Origin: Levilactobacillus enshiensis
GTDB lineage: Bacteria; Bacillota; Bacilli; Lactobacillales; Lactobacillaceae
Direction of reading: 5' to 3'
Assembly: GCF_007115095.1 (NCBI RefSeq)
Contig: NZ_SULH01000002.1
Coordinates: forward strand, 114,808-178,807
Length of the DNA stretch: 64,000 nucleotides
In this document: piece by piece, positions 35,920 through 45,935 of the stretch
How the letters are laid out: each line of letters starts with the position of its first letter
Position numbering within the stretch: the stretch's first letter is position 1
Made by a program: the position numbers and the translations under genes
Notes under the pieces: model-generated
Database searches by the model: none
What the model was told of the DNA's origin: nothing
Seen by the model: the letters and a program-made list of their open reading frames with translations, nothing else

Positions 35920-35976
35920 AAAAGGACACCGCGTCAGCGTCACCATTGCTAGTGACTGCTGATACCGTGTCCTTTG
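35920..35976. terminator. Terminator between convergent genes
   Basis: AAAGGACAC pairs with GTGTCCTTT, with TCAGC/GCTGA and TCA/TGA pairs inside. It serves the plus-strand gene ending at 35910 and the minus-strand gene ending at 35991. Confidence 0.75.
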
Positions 35977-35990
35977 TTGGTTCAATTAGC

Positions 35991-36461
35991 CTATTTCGTC
36001 TCGCCCGACAACACTGCCGCAGCGTTCTTAATGTGATGAAAATAAAGCGGATACCCATTAACGTCCTTACCATTGTGGTACTGCTTAACCGTTAAGATAC
36101 CACTCTTGGCCTTAATCAAAAATTTGCCATTTTTGGCCTTAACTGTATAATAGCCATTTGCATTTGGCTGCTTGCTCCAGGTACACGTCCCCTGCTTGAC
36201 CCGACGACTAACCTGATACGACTGCTGATCAATCGGATGCCACTTTTTACTAGCGTAATACCCACCGCCAAAAACAAATGTTGACTTGGTAATCTTAACC
36301 CGATATTTCAAATCCTGTTCCTGAAACCAACTTCCTCGTACAGCGGTCGGCGTTGGTCGAACAGTGGCAACTGCCTGACCAGTAGCTGGTTGCATCGTCA
36401 TAAAACCAGCAACGACACCTAATGAGATCACGGCCAACCCCAAACCTAGTCCGCGTTTCAT
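35991..36461 (-). CDS. Exported or membrane-anchored protein of unknown function
   Basis: 156 residues. A short basic start and a hydrophobic stretch (LGLGLAVISLGVVAGFM, residues 4-20) followed by QPATGQAVA look like a signal peptide cleaved near residue 32. The mature part is basic and rich in Tyr, Lys and Gly, with YYTVKAKNGKFLIKAKSG giving a beta-strand pattern. GGGGG lies 8 bases before the ATG. It lies downstream of the LPQTN adhesin on the same strand, separated by a terminator. The role is unknown. Confidence 0.7.
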   Translation of the reverse strand: MKRGLGLGLAVISLGVVAGFMTMQPATGQAVATVRPTPTAVRGSWFQEQDLKYRVKITKSTFVFGGGYYASKKWHPIDQQSYQVSRRVKQGTCTWSKQPNANGYYTVKAKNGKFLIKAKSGILTVKQYHNGKDVNGYPLYFHHIKNAAAVLSGETK

Positions 36462-36532
36462 AATAAAGCCCCCAAGTTTTTATTTTCACAAATCAATTAT
36501 ACAATGATTTGTTAACAGCGACCAACAAAAAG

Positions 36533-36569
36533 ACTACCTCTACTGGAATAATTTCCAGTTGGAAGTAGC
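36533..36569 (-). terminator. Terminator of the LPQTN surface protein gene
   Basis: CTAC...ACTGGAA pairs with TTCCAGT...GTAG (36534-36568); on the minus strand TCTTTTTG follows. Confidence 0.75.
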
Positions 36570-36591
36570 CCGTTTATCACTTTAATCTTAA

Positions 36592-39195
36592 TTAGTCACG
36601 ATGTTGCCGTAACCGCCAGAGACTTGTCCCAAATCCAAGCAGAAGCACGCCAGCTAGTAGGACACCAGCACCCTTCTCTTCATTTGTCTGTGGTAAGTAA
36701 CGGTTAGTCTTATCCTTTACCGGTGTCGATGACGAAGTGGCTGAATCATCGTGGGCAAAAGCACCGGTACCTCCACCCATCGTGTTAGACGATGAGGACT
36801 GCGCCAAGCCAGTCGCTGGAACACCACCGGTAACAACATCGGCGGAAGAAGAACCGGTTGACGTGGAACTGGTCGTTGTCTTCACGCTCGACGAACTAGT
36901 CTGCTGATTGCTGCTAGAAGTCATCACTGATGAACTAGACGAGGTACTGCTTGAATTAGAAGGTACACTCGGTGTTGACGAACTCGTCGATGTCGATGAA
37001 GAACTCGTTGACACTGAAGAGGAACTCGTCGATGTCGACGATGAACTCGTTGATGCTGAAGAAGAGCTGGTCGTTGACGACGATGAACTCGTTGACACTG
37101 AAGAGCTACTCGATGGTACTGAAGAAGAGCTCGATGGGATCGATGATGAGCTACTCGACGGTACCGATGAAGAACTTGATGCGCTTGATGACGAGCTGCT
37201 CGTTGAAATCGACGAGGAACTACTTGTTGATAGTGATGACGAACTCGATGGCACCGATGAAGAACTCGTTATCACTGAAGAGCTCGACGGAATCACTGAT
37301 GATGAATTATCTGGTTCCGTTGGCACGGCCGTATCCGTCTGGGTCGCTGTTGCGGCAGCCGCATGATTGGCATCCACCGTCACCGGTACCAACGCTTCGT
37401 TCGCGTAGTATCCGTCTGGGGCCTTAGTTTCCTTGAAATAATAAGTACCAGATGTCAACCCGGTAACCGTAAGTCGACCGTTGCCATCCGTTGCCTGCGG
37501 CTCACTCACAACGGTCTGTTTGTCAGCCGCCAGTAATTCGTACATCGCGCCCGGTACACCATAACCGGTGTCAGACCCTAGTTTAGTTAAGGTTGCGGAC
37601 CCCGTGGTCTTAATCGGCGTATCCTTTTGCGTAACTGTCGCATAGGCCGTCATGGTCGACGTCATGGTGAATGGCACCGTGGCATCATTGACCTCATACC
37701 CCATCGGCGCGGCTGTTTCTTTAAAGTAATAATTTCCGGCAGCTAGTCCCGTGACCTGGATTTGACCATTAGCATCCGTTTTAAGACCACTTTTAACAAT
37801 TCCAGTCCCATTGTAAAGATCATAGGTTGCCCCTGGAACGACTTTCCCGGTTTCAGAATCGGTCTTAGTGAAGGTGACACCATTTTTTTCATCAGCTGGC
37901 CAGACAGCAACTGGTGTTTCTCCGTCACTGTCAGTAATTGTCACGTTTACTTTGTCTGGATTCAATGCATAACCAGATGGCGCCTTGGTTTCTACGAAGT
38001 AATAATCTCCTGATTTAAGATGCGACATTTTGATGATACCTTGATCATCAGTTGTTCCTGTACTTATCGCCTGATTGGCACTGTCAAATAAGGTATACTC
38101 AGCACCACTTAACGCTTGCTTAGTTATCTCATCCGTTTTCGTTAAAACAATCGCGCCTTTGTACTTGCCATCAATGTTACCGTATCCGCCCCAGTAAATA
38201 TCTTTTTGGCTAGTAGCAGGGCTCTCAATTGTCCCTGCACCGTTGCCACCTGGATCACCGGTAATTCCATTATCACTCGCAACAGAGACGCCATTGCTTA
38301 AGACACCATTGGTTCCAGTAAGGCTACTATCGACATCGACCAGATACTCGACCTCGATACTGGTCGAAACGTCAGGAAAAATATAAGTTAGTGTCTTACC
38401 GTCTGGGCTGATAATAGGATCGACTGGGTCACCTGGCGCACTGATCTTATTTCCATCGGCATCCGTATACATGATTTCCTTGCCATCTGCATCCTTATAC
38501 GTGATCATCGTCGACCCTTGACGATAAGTCTGATGATCCCCCAACTTGTCCGTCACAGTCGTTTTCCCCATATGACTCGCACCAACGTTAAAGAGCACAT
38601 CCCACTGCAATACCTTCGGGATTTTATTTGTGTTCCCTTCCGCGCCGTATACCCAGCCGTTTTTATTAACAACATAGCCTGGACCACCAGAACTGCTACC
38701 ACCATCACCACTAGCAGCCTTGGTTCCAGTCACTGTAAAACCTAGCACCCCTATTCGATCAGAGTTCGTATGGCTCAACCTATCATTAAATGTAATCGTT
38801 CCTGTGTTCGTTCCTTTATTCACCTTAAACGTGCCGACTTCTTGGGCGTCATTATGACTGTCCTTAATAGAAACATCGCCAACGTTATTTGTATCGGCAG
38901 TTGCCGGTATTTCAACGGTAGCCGTATCCTTGTCATGCACGATAAAACCATCGTCGATGCCCCAATTATAGGTAATTTTATAGTTTTGGCTGGCCTCCAA
39001 ATCAGAGTTGGAATCAACCTTCTCAGTTTGATCACCACCGACTAATTTTTCAATGGTGGCCGTTTTCAGAGATAACCCCGTTGTGTGTGACGTAATATTA
39101 TCTGCACTCGCCTGAAGACTTCCCCCGCAAACAATCAGCAAAGTTACTAGTAATCCAAGACACACTGCCCCAATTTTCTTCCACATTTGACTCAC
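36592..39195 (-). CDS. LPQTN-anchored surface adhesin, collagen-binding/CnaB type
   Basis: 867 residues. A signal peptide (LVTLLIVCGGSLQASA) is followed by two Ig-like domains of the adhesive-domain and Cna collagen-binding type (about 35-335; VLQWDVLFN, GKTTVTDKLGDHQTYRQGS). Three CnaB/SpaA repeats follow, each starting with a Lys strand (VLTKTDE, TFTKTDS, TLTKLGS) and ending YYFVETKAP, YYFKETAAP or YYFKETKAP; the Lys and Glu suggest isopeptide bonds. A Ser-rich stalk of about 170 residues leads to LPQTN at 834-838, a membrane helix and a basic tail. Sortase A should link it to the wall. LPQTxE is the Lactiplantibacillus-type signal. The ligand is unproven. Confidence 0.93.
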   Translation of the reverse strand: MSQMWKKIGAVCLGLLVTLLIVCGGSLQASADNITSHTTGLSLKTATIEKLVGGDQTEKVDSNSDLEASQNYKITYNWGIDDGFIVHDKDTATVEIPATADTNNVGDVSIKDSHNDAQEVGTFKVNKGTNTGTITFNDRLSHTNSDRIGVLGFTVTGTKAASGDGGSSSGGPGYVVNKNGWVYGAEGNTNKIPKVLQWDVLFNVGASHMGKTTVTDKLGDHQTYRQGSTMITYKDADGKEIMYTDADGNKISAPGDPVDPIISPDGKTLTYIFPDVSTSIEVEYLVDVDSSLTGTNGVLSNGVSVASDNGITGDPGGNGAGTIESPATSQKDIYWGGYGNIDGKYKGAIVLTKTDEITKQALSGAEYTLFDSANQAISTGTTDDQGIIKMSHLKSGDYYFVETKAPSGYALNPDKVNVTITDSDGETPVAVWPADEKNGVTFTKTDSETGKVVPGATYDLYNGTGIVKSGLKTDANGQIQVTGLAAGNYYFKETAAPMGYEVNDATVPFTMTSTMTAYATVTQKDTPIKTTGSATLTKLGSDTGYGVPGAMYELLAADKQTVVSEPQATDGNGRLTVTGLTSGTYYFKETKAPDGYYANEALVPVTVDANHAAAATATQTDTAVPTEPDNSSSVIPSSSSVITSSSSVPSSSSSLSTSSSSSISTSSSSSSASSSSSVPSSSSSSIPSSSSSVPSSSSSVSTSSSSSTTSSSSASTSSSSTSTSSSSVSTSSSSTSTSSSTPSVPSNSSSTSSSSSVMTSSSNQQTSSSSVKTTTSSTSTGSSSADVVTGGVPATGLAQSSSSNTMGGGTGAFAHDDSATSSSTPVKDKTNRYLPQTNEEKGAGVLLAGVLLLGFGTSLWRLRQHRD

Positions 39196-39228
39196 ACCCC
39201 TCGTGCTAACTGTTACGCTTCGAAACTA

Positions 39229-39257
39229 ATTATATCCCAAACAGACAACAATTTTAA
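39229..39257 (-). promoter_or_regulatory. Promoter of the surface adhesin gene
   Basis: On the minus strand TTAAAA (39257-39252), 17-base spacer and a perfect TATAAT (39234-39229), 34 bases before the start codon. The -35 match is poor (3 of 6), so an activator is possible. Confidence 0.5.
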
Positions 39258-39295
39258 GTTAAAGTTTATAAATGGCATTAACTAGTTTAAACCCG

Positions 39296-39333
39296 TAAAC
39301 AAAAACAGGCCTACTCCCACTACGGATGGCCTG
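39296..39333 (-). terminator. recN terminator
   Basis: CAGGCC pairs with GGCCTG (39306-39311 and 39328-39333), followed on the minus strand by TTTTTGTTT. It lies 13 bases past the recN stop. Confidence 0.8.
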
Positions 39334-39345
39334 CTTTTCAATTTT

Positions 39346-41049
39346 TTATTTAAGTTTAGATTTCGCCTTATCCGCGAGATCAAGCAGTTCGTTTGCATGT
39401 TCTAACGCGAGCTTCGTTACCTGTGTTCCAGCAGACATCCGGGCGATTTCGCTGACACGGTCTTGCTCACTTAATCGAGTTAGGTGCGTTTCTGTCCGAT
39501 CACCAACAATTTTCTTAGCAATAAAGTAATGGTGATCGGCCATAGCTGCCACTTGGGGTAAATGAGTGATACATAAAACCTGTGACTCTCTAGCAATACC
39601 GCTAATTTTTTCGGCAATGGCTTGCGCTACACGACCACTGACCCCGGTATCCACCTCATCAAAGATAATTGAGGTGACTCCTTGTGACTCAGAGAAGATG
39701 GTCTTTAGGGCTAGCATAATCCGGGATAACTCCCCACCAGAGGCAATTTTGGCTAACGGCCGCATGGCTTCACCCGGATTCGTTCGCAGATAAAATTCCA
39801 CGTGATCCAGTCCGGTGCTCAGCAGCGGCTGGCTTTTTGAACGTGTGAAGTGCACAGCAAAGACTGTCTTATCCATGTAAAGGTCGGCTAGTTCTCCGTG
39901 AATGGCTTGTTCCAGCTGTTGGGCCGCCTGCTGACGAGCCTTACTCAGCTTCTCTCCCAACTTCAGTAAGGCCGACTGTTGATTGGCAACCTGCGTTTCC
40001 AAATCATCTGCCGTCTCATCGGTCGATTGCATCTGCTTGAGTTCCGCTGAAATCTGATCAAAGTACTTCAAGACTTGGCCCTCTGAGTCGCCGTACTTAC
40101 GTTTCAACTGATTGATGACTTCCAATCGCCGTTCGATTTCATCTAAGCGGCCTTCGTCCCACTCCAGCATGTCCAGTTGAGACGAAACGTCACTCACGGC
40201 ATCGCTCAGCGCATAGTAAGCCGATTCCAGCCCACCTGCAATCTGCTTGAAGGCGGGGTCAAAGTCGGCAATGGCCTGCATGGCTTGCATCGCACTACTG
40301 ATTTGATCGTTGACGCCCGGTGTCGTATCTTCCCCGGTCAAAATTAACGCCGTCTGTTGTAGCGCATCATTGATCTTTTGGAAATTGTCTAATCTGTCCC
40401 GTTCCGCAATCAGGTCATCTTCCTCACCCGGCTGTAATTGGGCTGATTCGATCTCGTTGACCTGAAACTTCAACATGTCCAGCCGCTGGGCCCACTCTTT
40501 TTCATTAGCCCGCTTATTTTCTAAAGTGTCGCGCAATTGCGTATACTGCTGATAGGTCGTCTGATACTGGGCCTTTAAGTCGTGTACCTGGTCTGCCGCA
40601 AACTCATCCAACATCCCCAAATGTTTTTCCGGTTGCATCAGTTCCTGGTGTTCATTTTGCCCGTGAATATCGACCGCCGTTTCGCCAATGTGTTTCAAGG
40701 TATTGGTATTGACCAGCATGCCATTGACCCGGCAGGTATTGCGGCCATTACGATGAATTTCCCGCTGTAAAATGACATTGCCATCATCGTGATCAATCCC
40801 CAGCTCATCCAAGACTTTGTAAGTCGTTCCACCAGCAGGAAAAATGAAGCTTCCCTGAATGACCGCCTTATCCATGCCCGTTCGAACAAAGTTGGCGGAC
40901 CCACGACCACCCGCTAACAGGCCAACTGCATCAATAATGATGGACTTCCCCGCACCGGTTTCCCCAGTCAGGACCGTCATCCCATTTTTAAAGACCACAT
41001 CGAGGCATTCGATGATGGCGAAATTTTTAATTGATAGTTCCTGTAACAC
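39346..41049 (-). CDS. recN: DNA repair protein RecN
   Basis: 567 residues from a GTG at 41049 (VLQELSIKNFAIIE), chosen because TTAGGGGG lies 7 bases upstream; the nine-codon longer frame would run through it. SMC-like: Walker A GETGAGKSIIIDAVGLL, long coiled coils, then ASGGELSRIMLALK and IIFDEVDTGVSG. It gathers double-strand breaks for recombination. Final gene of the argR-recN group. Confidence 0.96.
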   Translation of the reverse strand: MLQELSIKNFAIIECLDVVFKNGMTVLTGETGAGKSIIIDAVGLLAGGRGSANFVRTGMDKAVIQGSFIFPAGGTTYKVLDELGIDHDDGNVILQREIHRNGRNTCRVNGMLVNTNTLKHIGETAVDIHGQNEHQELMQPEKHLGMLDEFAADQVHDLKAQYQTTYQQYTQLRDTLENKRANEKEWAQRLDMLKFQVNEIESAQLQPGEEDDLIAERDRLDNFQKINDALQQTALILTGEDTTPGVNDQISSAMQAMQAIADFDPAFKQIAGGLESAYYALSDAVSDVSSQLDMLEWDEGRLDEIERRLEVINQLKRKYGDSEGQVLKYFDQISAELKQMQSTDETADDLETQVANQQSALLKLGEKLSKARQQAAQQLEQAIHGELADLYMDKTVFAVHFTRSKSQPLLSTGLDHVEFYLRTNPGEAMRPLAKIASGGELSRIMLALKTIFSESQGVTSIIFDEVDTGVSGRVAQAIAEKISGIARESQVLCITHLPQVAAMADHHYFIAKKIVGDRTETHLTRLSEQDRVSEIARMSAGTQVTKLALEHANELLDLADKAKSKLK

Positions 41050-41123
41050 TTTTTTGCCCCCTAAACAAAAGACCACTGCTGATGCTCAGCTCTGTGCTGG
41101 TCGGTCAGTCGTGGTCACTGCTC

Positions 41124-41579
41124 TTAATCCGCAAGCATGCGGTCAATCGTCTTTTCTAATTGTAAAGCACCCTGATGGGAAACACAAACGGTCAGAACGG
41201 AACTATCGTCGCCCACCGTGCCAAAAACATATTCGTAGCGCATCTGGTCCAATAACGAGGCAATCACCGGTCCGTTACCGGGAAGTACCTTCAAAACCGT
41301 AAATTGATCCTGTACCGCAAAGGATATGTAGGCATTCTGCAAGGTTCGCTGCAATTTCTTTTGGGTATCAATTTTCTTTTGGACGGGTAAACTGTAACGG
41401 TAACCGCCAGATTCCGCTGGTAATTTAACCAGCTGCATCTCCTTGATGTCCCGTGAAATCGTTGCCTGTGTGACGTGAATGCCGTCTTCAGCAAGCAAAC
41501 GAACAAAGTCTTCTTGTCGTTCGATTTCCCGTGATGTGAGCAACCGTTTCAATAATTGCTGGCGTTCCTGCTTTTTCAT
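41124..41579 (-). CDS. argR: Arginine repressor ArgR/AhrC
   Basis: 151 residues. N-terminal winged helix with QEDFVRLLAEDGIHVTQATISRDIKEM, and a C-terminal oligomerisation and arginine-binding domain with LPGNGPVIASLLDQM and GTVGDDSSVLTVC (GTIAGDDT-like). It is found in the conserved tlyA-argR-recN order. AT-rich upstream sequence (41590-41630) contains imperfect palindromes but no convincing ARG box. Confidence 0.95.
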   Translation of the reverse strand: MKKQERQQLLKRLLTSREIERQEDFVRLLAEDGIHVTQATISRDIKEMQLVKLPAESGGYRYSLPVQKKIDTQKKLQRTLQNAYISFAVQDQFTVLKVLPGNGPVIASLLDQMRYEYVFGTVGDDSSVLTVCVSHQGALQLEKTIDRMLAD

Positions 41580-41672
41580 ACCTGGCCCCCCTTTATGTGA
41601 TAAAAATGCATAATCTTATCATATACCAGACCTAAGTATTTGGAAAGCAAATTCTAATAATTTTCTCATAAT

Positions 41673-42488
41673 CTATTGTTTAAGGCCTTCATAAGCCGCA
41701 TTAATCGTCTCTTCAACGGAAACTGAACTTACACAGACTGCATGTTTATCGACAGATTGTAAGTGAACCAAAAATTCAATGTTGCCCTCACCACCACGAA
41801 TCGGCGAAAAGTCGAGACCGAGCACACTATAACCGGTAGCGACCGCAAAATCAATGATTTTTTGAACCACGGCCGTGTGGACCCGGCGTTCACGCACGAT
41901 ACCATGAGCACCAACGTCTCCCCGTTCAGCTTCGAACTGCGGCTTGATCAGTGCGACAACATCCCCACCGGTCGCCAAGATTTCTTTCAGCGGTGGCAAG
42001 ATCATATCGAGTGAGATAAAGGACACGTCGATTGAGGCAAACGTCGGCTGACCCTTGGTAAAATCAGCTAACTTACTGTAGCGAAAGTTCGTGTGCTCCA
42101 TCACGATGACCCGCGGGTCCTGGCGCAATTTCCAAACCAACTGATTACTGCCGACATCCAACGCGTAGCTGAGTTGCGCACCATTCTGGAGCATGACGTC
42201 GGTGAAGCCGCCAGTCGAAGACCCAATGTCCAAGACGATGCGGTCGGTCACGTCGATGTCAAACACTTCAAGGGCCTTGGCTAACTTGAAGCCCCCTCGC
42301 GACACGTAAGGCAAGGGGTGCCCTTTCAAATGAAGTTCGGTATCCGCTGGGATCATCGACCCTGGCTTATCCAAACGTTCCTCATTGGTTCCCAAAATCT
42401 CACCGGCCATCACGGCACGCTTCGCCTCATCCAGCGACGTATAGAGTCCCTGTTCAACTAAGAGGTCCGCCACCCGTTTTTTCTTCAT
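41673..42488 (-). CDS. tlyA: TlyA-family rRNA 2'-O-methyltransferase
   Basis: 271 residues. N-terminal S4 RNA-binding domain (KKRVADLLVEQGLYTSLDEAKRAVMAG) and an FtsJ-like methyltransferase with VLDIGSSTGGFTDVMLQNGA and ALDVGSNQLVWKLR. Family members methylate rRNA; the hemolysin name is historical. Its ATG overlaps the ispA stop. Confidence 0.94.
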   Translation of the reverse strand: MKKKRVADLLVEQGLYTSLDEAKRAVMAGEILGTNEERLDKPGSMIPADTELHLKGHPLPYVSRGGFKLAKALEVFDIDVTDRIVLDIGSSTGGFTDVMLQNGAQLSYALDVGSNQLVWKLRQDPRVIVMEHTNFRYSKLADFTKGQPTFASIDVSFISLDMILPPLKEILATGGDVVALIKPQFEAERGDVGAHGIVRERRVHTAVVQKIIDFAVATGYSVLGLDFSPIRGGEGNIEFLVHLQSVDKHAVCVSSVSVEETINAAYEGLKQ

Positions 42489-43390
42489 GCTTTCACCCGT
42501 TTCGTATCAAAATAGCTAAAGAAGGCCGCCAATAGGCTTCGTCCTTCGCTAGCTGGTAATTGTGTCAAAGCCGTTTTGCCGGCCTGAATCGTATCGATCA
42601 ACGCTTGATTAGCGCCTTGCAAGCCCAGCTTACCCGGATAGGTATTCTTGGCCTCGCCAGCATCTTTTTGCGTCGCCTTACCCAATTCGGCTGGCGTGCT
42701 GACCACGTCTAAGATGTCATCGTAGATCTGAAAGGCCAGCCCAAAGGCATCGGCAAACTGCAGGTATGGCGCCCACTGCTCCTGGGGCGTCTCACCCAAG
42801 ATCAGTCCCGCTTGTACCGCATAGTGAAGCAAGGCCCCAGTCTTTTCACGATGGAGCACCCGTAATTTAGCTAAGGGCAGGTCCACGTGTTCGGATTGAA
42901 TATCCTTGGCCTGACCAGCGACCATGCCATTAGGACCAGCCGCCTGAGCCAATGCTTGCGTTAACGCCACCTGCGTCTTAGCGGGCAGGTCGGTGGCCGT
43001 CAGCCATTGAAAGGCCAGCGTCAATAACCCATCGCCGGCCAGCGTCGCCATTCCGGCACCAAATTTCACGTGGTTGGTCGGCTCCCCCCGCCGCAAATCG
43101 TCGTTATCCATGGCAGGTAAATCGTCATGGATCAGCGAATAGGTGTGCAACAGTTCCAATGCCATAATCGGCCGCCAGTCGCGTTCCTGATCTACCGTGT
43201 GACCGAGCGCCTGTAAAGTTGCCACCGTCAATAGCGGTCGCAACCGTTTGCCACCGGCCAGCACGGAATAGCTCATCGCTGCGGCCAACCGATCATCACC
43301 ACTGTCTACGTCAATGGCCGTCTCTAATGGCGCATTGAGCCACGGCACCCAGGTCTTCTCGAACTGCGTTAAGCGTGCATCACTTGGCAT
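42485..43390 (-). CDS. ispA: Polyprenyl (farnesyl/geranylgeranyl) diphosphate synthase
   Basis: 301 residues from the ATG at 43390, preceded by AAGGGGG and overlapping the xseB stop. The first Asp-rich motif [17 protein letters not shown] and the second QIYDDILDV are intact. It condenses isopentenyl diphosphate with allylic diphosphates for undecaprenyl and quinone precursors. The order xseA-xseB-ispA-tlyA is standard. Confidence 0.95.
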   Translation of the reverse strand: MPSDARLTQFEKTWVPWLNAPLETAIDVDSGDDRLAAAMSYSVLAGGKRLRPLLTVATLQALGHTVDQERDWRPIMALELLHTYSLIHDDLPAMDNDDLRRGEPTNHVKFGAGMATLAGDGLLTLAFQWLTATDLPAKTQVALTQALAQAAGPNGMVAGQAKDIQSEHVDLPLAKLRVLHREKTGALLHYAVQAGLILGETPQEQWAPYLQFADAFGLAFQIYDDILDVVSTPAELGKATQKDAGEAKNTYPGKLGLQGANQALIDTIQAGKTALTQLPASEGRSLLAAFFSYFDTKRVKA

Positions 43391-43628
43391 CACCCGTGCC
43401 CCCTTGTGGCGTTTCAAAAGCAACCTCTTGATCATCGTCAGACATCATGGTCGTCAATGTCTTCTCGGCGTCTTGCAGGGTCGTTTGTAAGTCCTTGCTC
43501 AAGGCCACTCCTTTCTGAAACTGGGCGAGGGCCTGTTCCAGCGGAATATCACCCTGTTCAAGTTGCGCGACGATCTGTTCCAACGTCGTTAAATTTTCTT
43601 CAAAAGTTGGTTTCGTTTCTTCACTCAT
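43380..43628 (-). CDS. xseB: Exodeoxyribonuclease VII small subunit
   Basis: 82 residues from the ATG at 43628 (CGGAGG 6 bases upstream). [32 protein letters not shown] is diagnostic. It overlaps both xseA and ispA by a few bases, a tightly coupled trio. Confidence 0.95.
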   Translation of the reverse strand: MSEETKPTFEENLTTLEQIVAQLEQGDIPLEQALAQFQKGVALSKDLQTTLQDAEKTLTTMMSDDDQEVAFETPQGGTGDAK

Positions 43629-44973
43629 GTTGATCCTCCGTTGCTGGTTTAATAGATTTAATTTCTGCCTCAGCTGTACCGTCACTCAAATGAATCGTCG
43701 CCGGTCCTGGCCGCAAATCGGCCGTGACTCTAGCGACGTGGTCACTTTGGGTGACGTAACTGTATCCTCTGCCCATGATTTTCAGTGGGCTTAGGTAGTC
43801 CAAGCCACTGGCTAATTGACCAACGTGCTCCTGTTGCTTAGCCATGTAACGCTTCATCTCGGTCGTCAGCCGGTCAGTCGTTTGCACAACGGTCTGCTGA
43901 TCACGCTGTACGCGTGCTAACGGTGACTGGGCGGCCAAACCTTGACGGGCAAATTGGAACCGCTGTGTCGCCTGTTGGACCTGTGTCTGCACGTTACGGT
44001 TTAGTGCTTGTTGTGCCCGGTCTAATCGTTGGACGTACGTTTCGTACAGTCGCTGAGGTTGGCGAAAGACGTAGGCTGTCATCAACTTATTCAAGCGTTC
44101 TTGCTGGAAGTTGATGCGGTTGGCCATCGCGTTCAAGAGCCGTGTCCGTTGCTGTTGCAATTTTAACAGCTCATCGCTCAATACAGGCACTGCCAGTTCG
44201 GCCGCCGCCGTTGGGGTTGCCGCACGGACATCAGCGACCAAATCGGCAATCGTCGTATCCGTTTCATGCCCCACCGATGAAATCACCGGAATCTGACTAG
44301 CGGCAATCGCTCGGGCCACACTTTCCTCGTTAAAGGGCCACAAATCTTCGATCGACCCACCACCCCGACCAATGATCAGGGTGTCATAAGTCCCAGCTGC
44401 ATTGACCCGCTGAATCTGGCGAACCAGATCAGGAGCCGCCCCATCACCTTGAACGACCGCCGGGTACAAGACGATCTGGGCAATGGGGTAACGCCGCCGC
44501 GTGGTCGTAATAATGTCACGGATAACCGCCCCACTAGGACTCGTAATGACCGCGATACGTTTAGGAAAGCGCGGTAGTGGACGTTTGGGCGCTGAAAACA
44601 GGCCCTCCGTCTCTAACTTCTGCTTCAATTGTTCATAGGCCTGATAGAGCTGACCAATACCATCCGGTTCCATGCGTTCCACGTAGATCTGATAGCTCCC
44701 ACTAGGCTCGTAAAGTGAAATCCGCCCGGTCACCAGCACCTTCATCCCGGTCTCTGGCGTAAATTTTAGCTTTTCAAACGCTGAACGAAACATAATGGCA
44801 CTGATTTTAGCGTGGTCGTCCTTTAGACTAAAGTACTGATGGGCGTGTGGTCGCAAGCGAAAGTTGGAGATTTCACCGGTCAGATACACCTTACCCAAGT
44901 AAGGGTCTACATCGAATTTTCGTTTTAAATATTGGGTTAATGCTGTGACTGTTAGGTAATCAGTCGTTGCCAA
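43621..44973 (-). CDS. xseA: Exodeoxyribonuclease VII large subunit
   Basis: About 450 residues. OB-fold start ([36 protein letters not shown]), then catalytic-domain segments [28 protein letters not shown] and [17 protein letters not shown], and a coiled-coil tail that binds XseB. The start is uncertain: a TTG at 44973 has GGAG 8 bases upstream and is preferred to a GTG at 44991. Either start overlaps the end of folD. Confidence 0.95.
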   Translation of the reverse strand: MATTDYLTVTALTQYLKRKFDVDPYLGKVYLTGEISNFRLRPHAHQYFSLKDDHAKISAIMFRSAFEKLKFTPETGMKVLVTGRISLYEPSGSYQIYVERMEPDGIGQLYQAYEQLKQKLETEGLFSAPKRPLPRFPKRIAVITSPSGAVIRDIITTTRRRYPIAQIVLYPAVVQGDGAAPDLVRQIQRVNAAGTYDTLIIGRGGGSIEDLWPFNEESVARAIAASQIPVISSVGHETDTTIADLVADVRAATPTAAAELAVPVLSDELLKLQQQRTRLLNAMANRINFQQERLNKLMTAYVFRQPQRLYETYVQRLDRAQQALNRNVQTQVQQATQRFQFARQGLAAQSPLARVQRDQQTVVQTTDRLTTEMKRYMAKQQEHVGQLASGLDYLSPLKIMGRGYSYVTQSDHVARVTADLRPGPATIHLSDGTAEAEIKSIKPATEDQHE

Positions 44974-45826
44974 GTTGCTCACTCCACTCACATAGGTCTA
45001 CTGTCTGTTGCATCAGCGTCGCAATCGTCATTGGGCCCACACCACCTGGCACGGGTGTAATCGCACCGGCACGGTCAACGACACCATCAAAGTCCACGTC
45101 GCCGGTCAACTTGCCATTTTCATCGCGGTCCATCCCCACGTCGATCACAACGGCGCCGGGCTTCACATCATTCCGCTTGATCAGGTGCGTCACCCCAGTC
45201 GCGACAACTAGGACGTCGGCCTCACGGGTCAACTCACTCAATTTTTTGGTGTAAACGTGAGCCACACTGACCGTCATATCAGCATTGATCAGCATCGCTG
45301 CCATCGGCCGCCCCACAATCCGGCTCCGACCCACGACCACCGCGCGCTTACCGCGCAGATGGAGGTGTAGCGAGTCCAACATGGTCATGATGCCCCGTGG
45401 CGTACAGGAAACGGGATATTTACCAGGTAAGTTGGCAAATAACCGGCCAACATTCACTGGGTGAAAGCCATCAACGTCCTTGGCGGGATCAATAGTCGCC
45501 ACAATGGCCTGTTCGTCTAGACCCACGGGGAGCGGCGATTGGACTAAAATACCGTGGATCGTCGGGTCAGCATTGTACGTCCGCACGACAGCGATTAACT
45601 CCGCTTGGCTGACCGTTGCCGGCAATTCCCGCACGATGGAGTTGATGCCGAGTTGGGTTGCCTTTTTATGCTTATTGCGCACATAAATCGCACTAGCCGG
45701 ATCATTCCCCACAATAATTACGACTAATCCGGGAGTGACACCGCGTTCAGTTAGGGCGGCTACCCGGTCCTTGGTTCGTGCATTAACCTCTTTTGCCAGT
45801 TGTTTGCCATCAATGATCGTCGTCAT
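44960..45826 (-). CDS. folD: Methylene-THF dehydrogenase/cyclohydrolase FolD
   Basis: 288 residues from the ATG at 45826 (GGGAGG 8 bases upstream). Motifs YVRNKHKKATQLGI with the catalytic Lys, GILVQSPLPVGLD, VVVGRSRIVGRPMA and PVPGGVGPMTIA are intact. It yields 10-formyl-THF for purine synthesis and Fmt. Upstream lies a long repeat-filled gap. Confidence 0.97.
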   Translation of the reverse strand: MTTIIDGKQLAKEVNARTKDRVAALTERGVTPGLVVIIVGNDPASAIYVRNKHKKATQLGINSIVRELPATVSQAELIAVVRTYNADPTIHGILVQSPLPVGLDEQAIVATIDPAKDVDGFHPVNVGRLFANLPGKYPVSCTPRGIMTMLDSLHLHLRGKRAVVVGRSRIVGRPMAAMLINADMTVSVAHVYTKKLSELTREADVLVVATGVTHLIKRNDVKPGAVVIDVGMDRDENGKLTGDVDFDGVVDRAGAITPVPGGVGPMTIATLMQQTVDLCEWSEQLGND

Positions 45827-45935
45827 GAAGCTTGTCCTCCCCAAAATTCAAAGTTACGTTCTATTTTAGCATAGTCAACTCCAAAACGGGACTTTCTCAT
45901 CCGTCTCAGATGGTTCATTTAACATTACATAATTA

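Noticed and set aside
36908-37427. Long plus-strand frames rich in Asp/Glu/Leu or Ser/Met
   Set aside because: They are antisense shadows of the Ser-codon repeats in the LPQTN adhesin.
41590-41640. ARG box upstream of argR
   Set aside because: The AT-rich imperfect palindromes do not match a TGAATAWWWATTCA-type site well enough to claim one.
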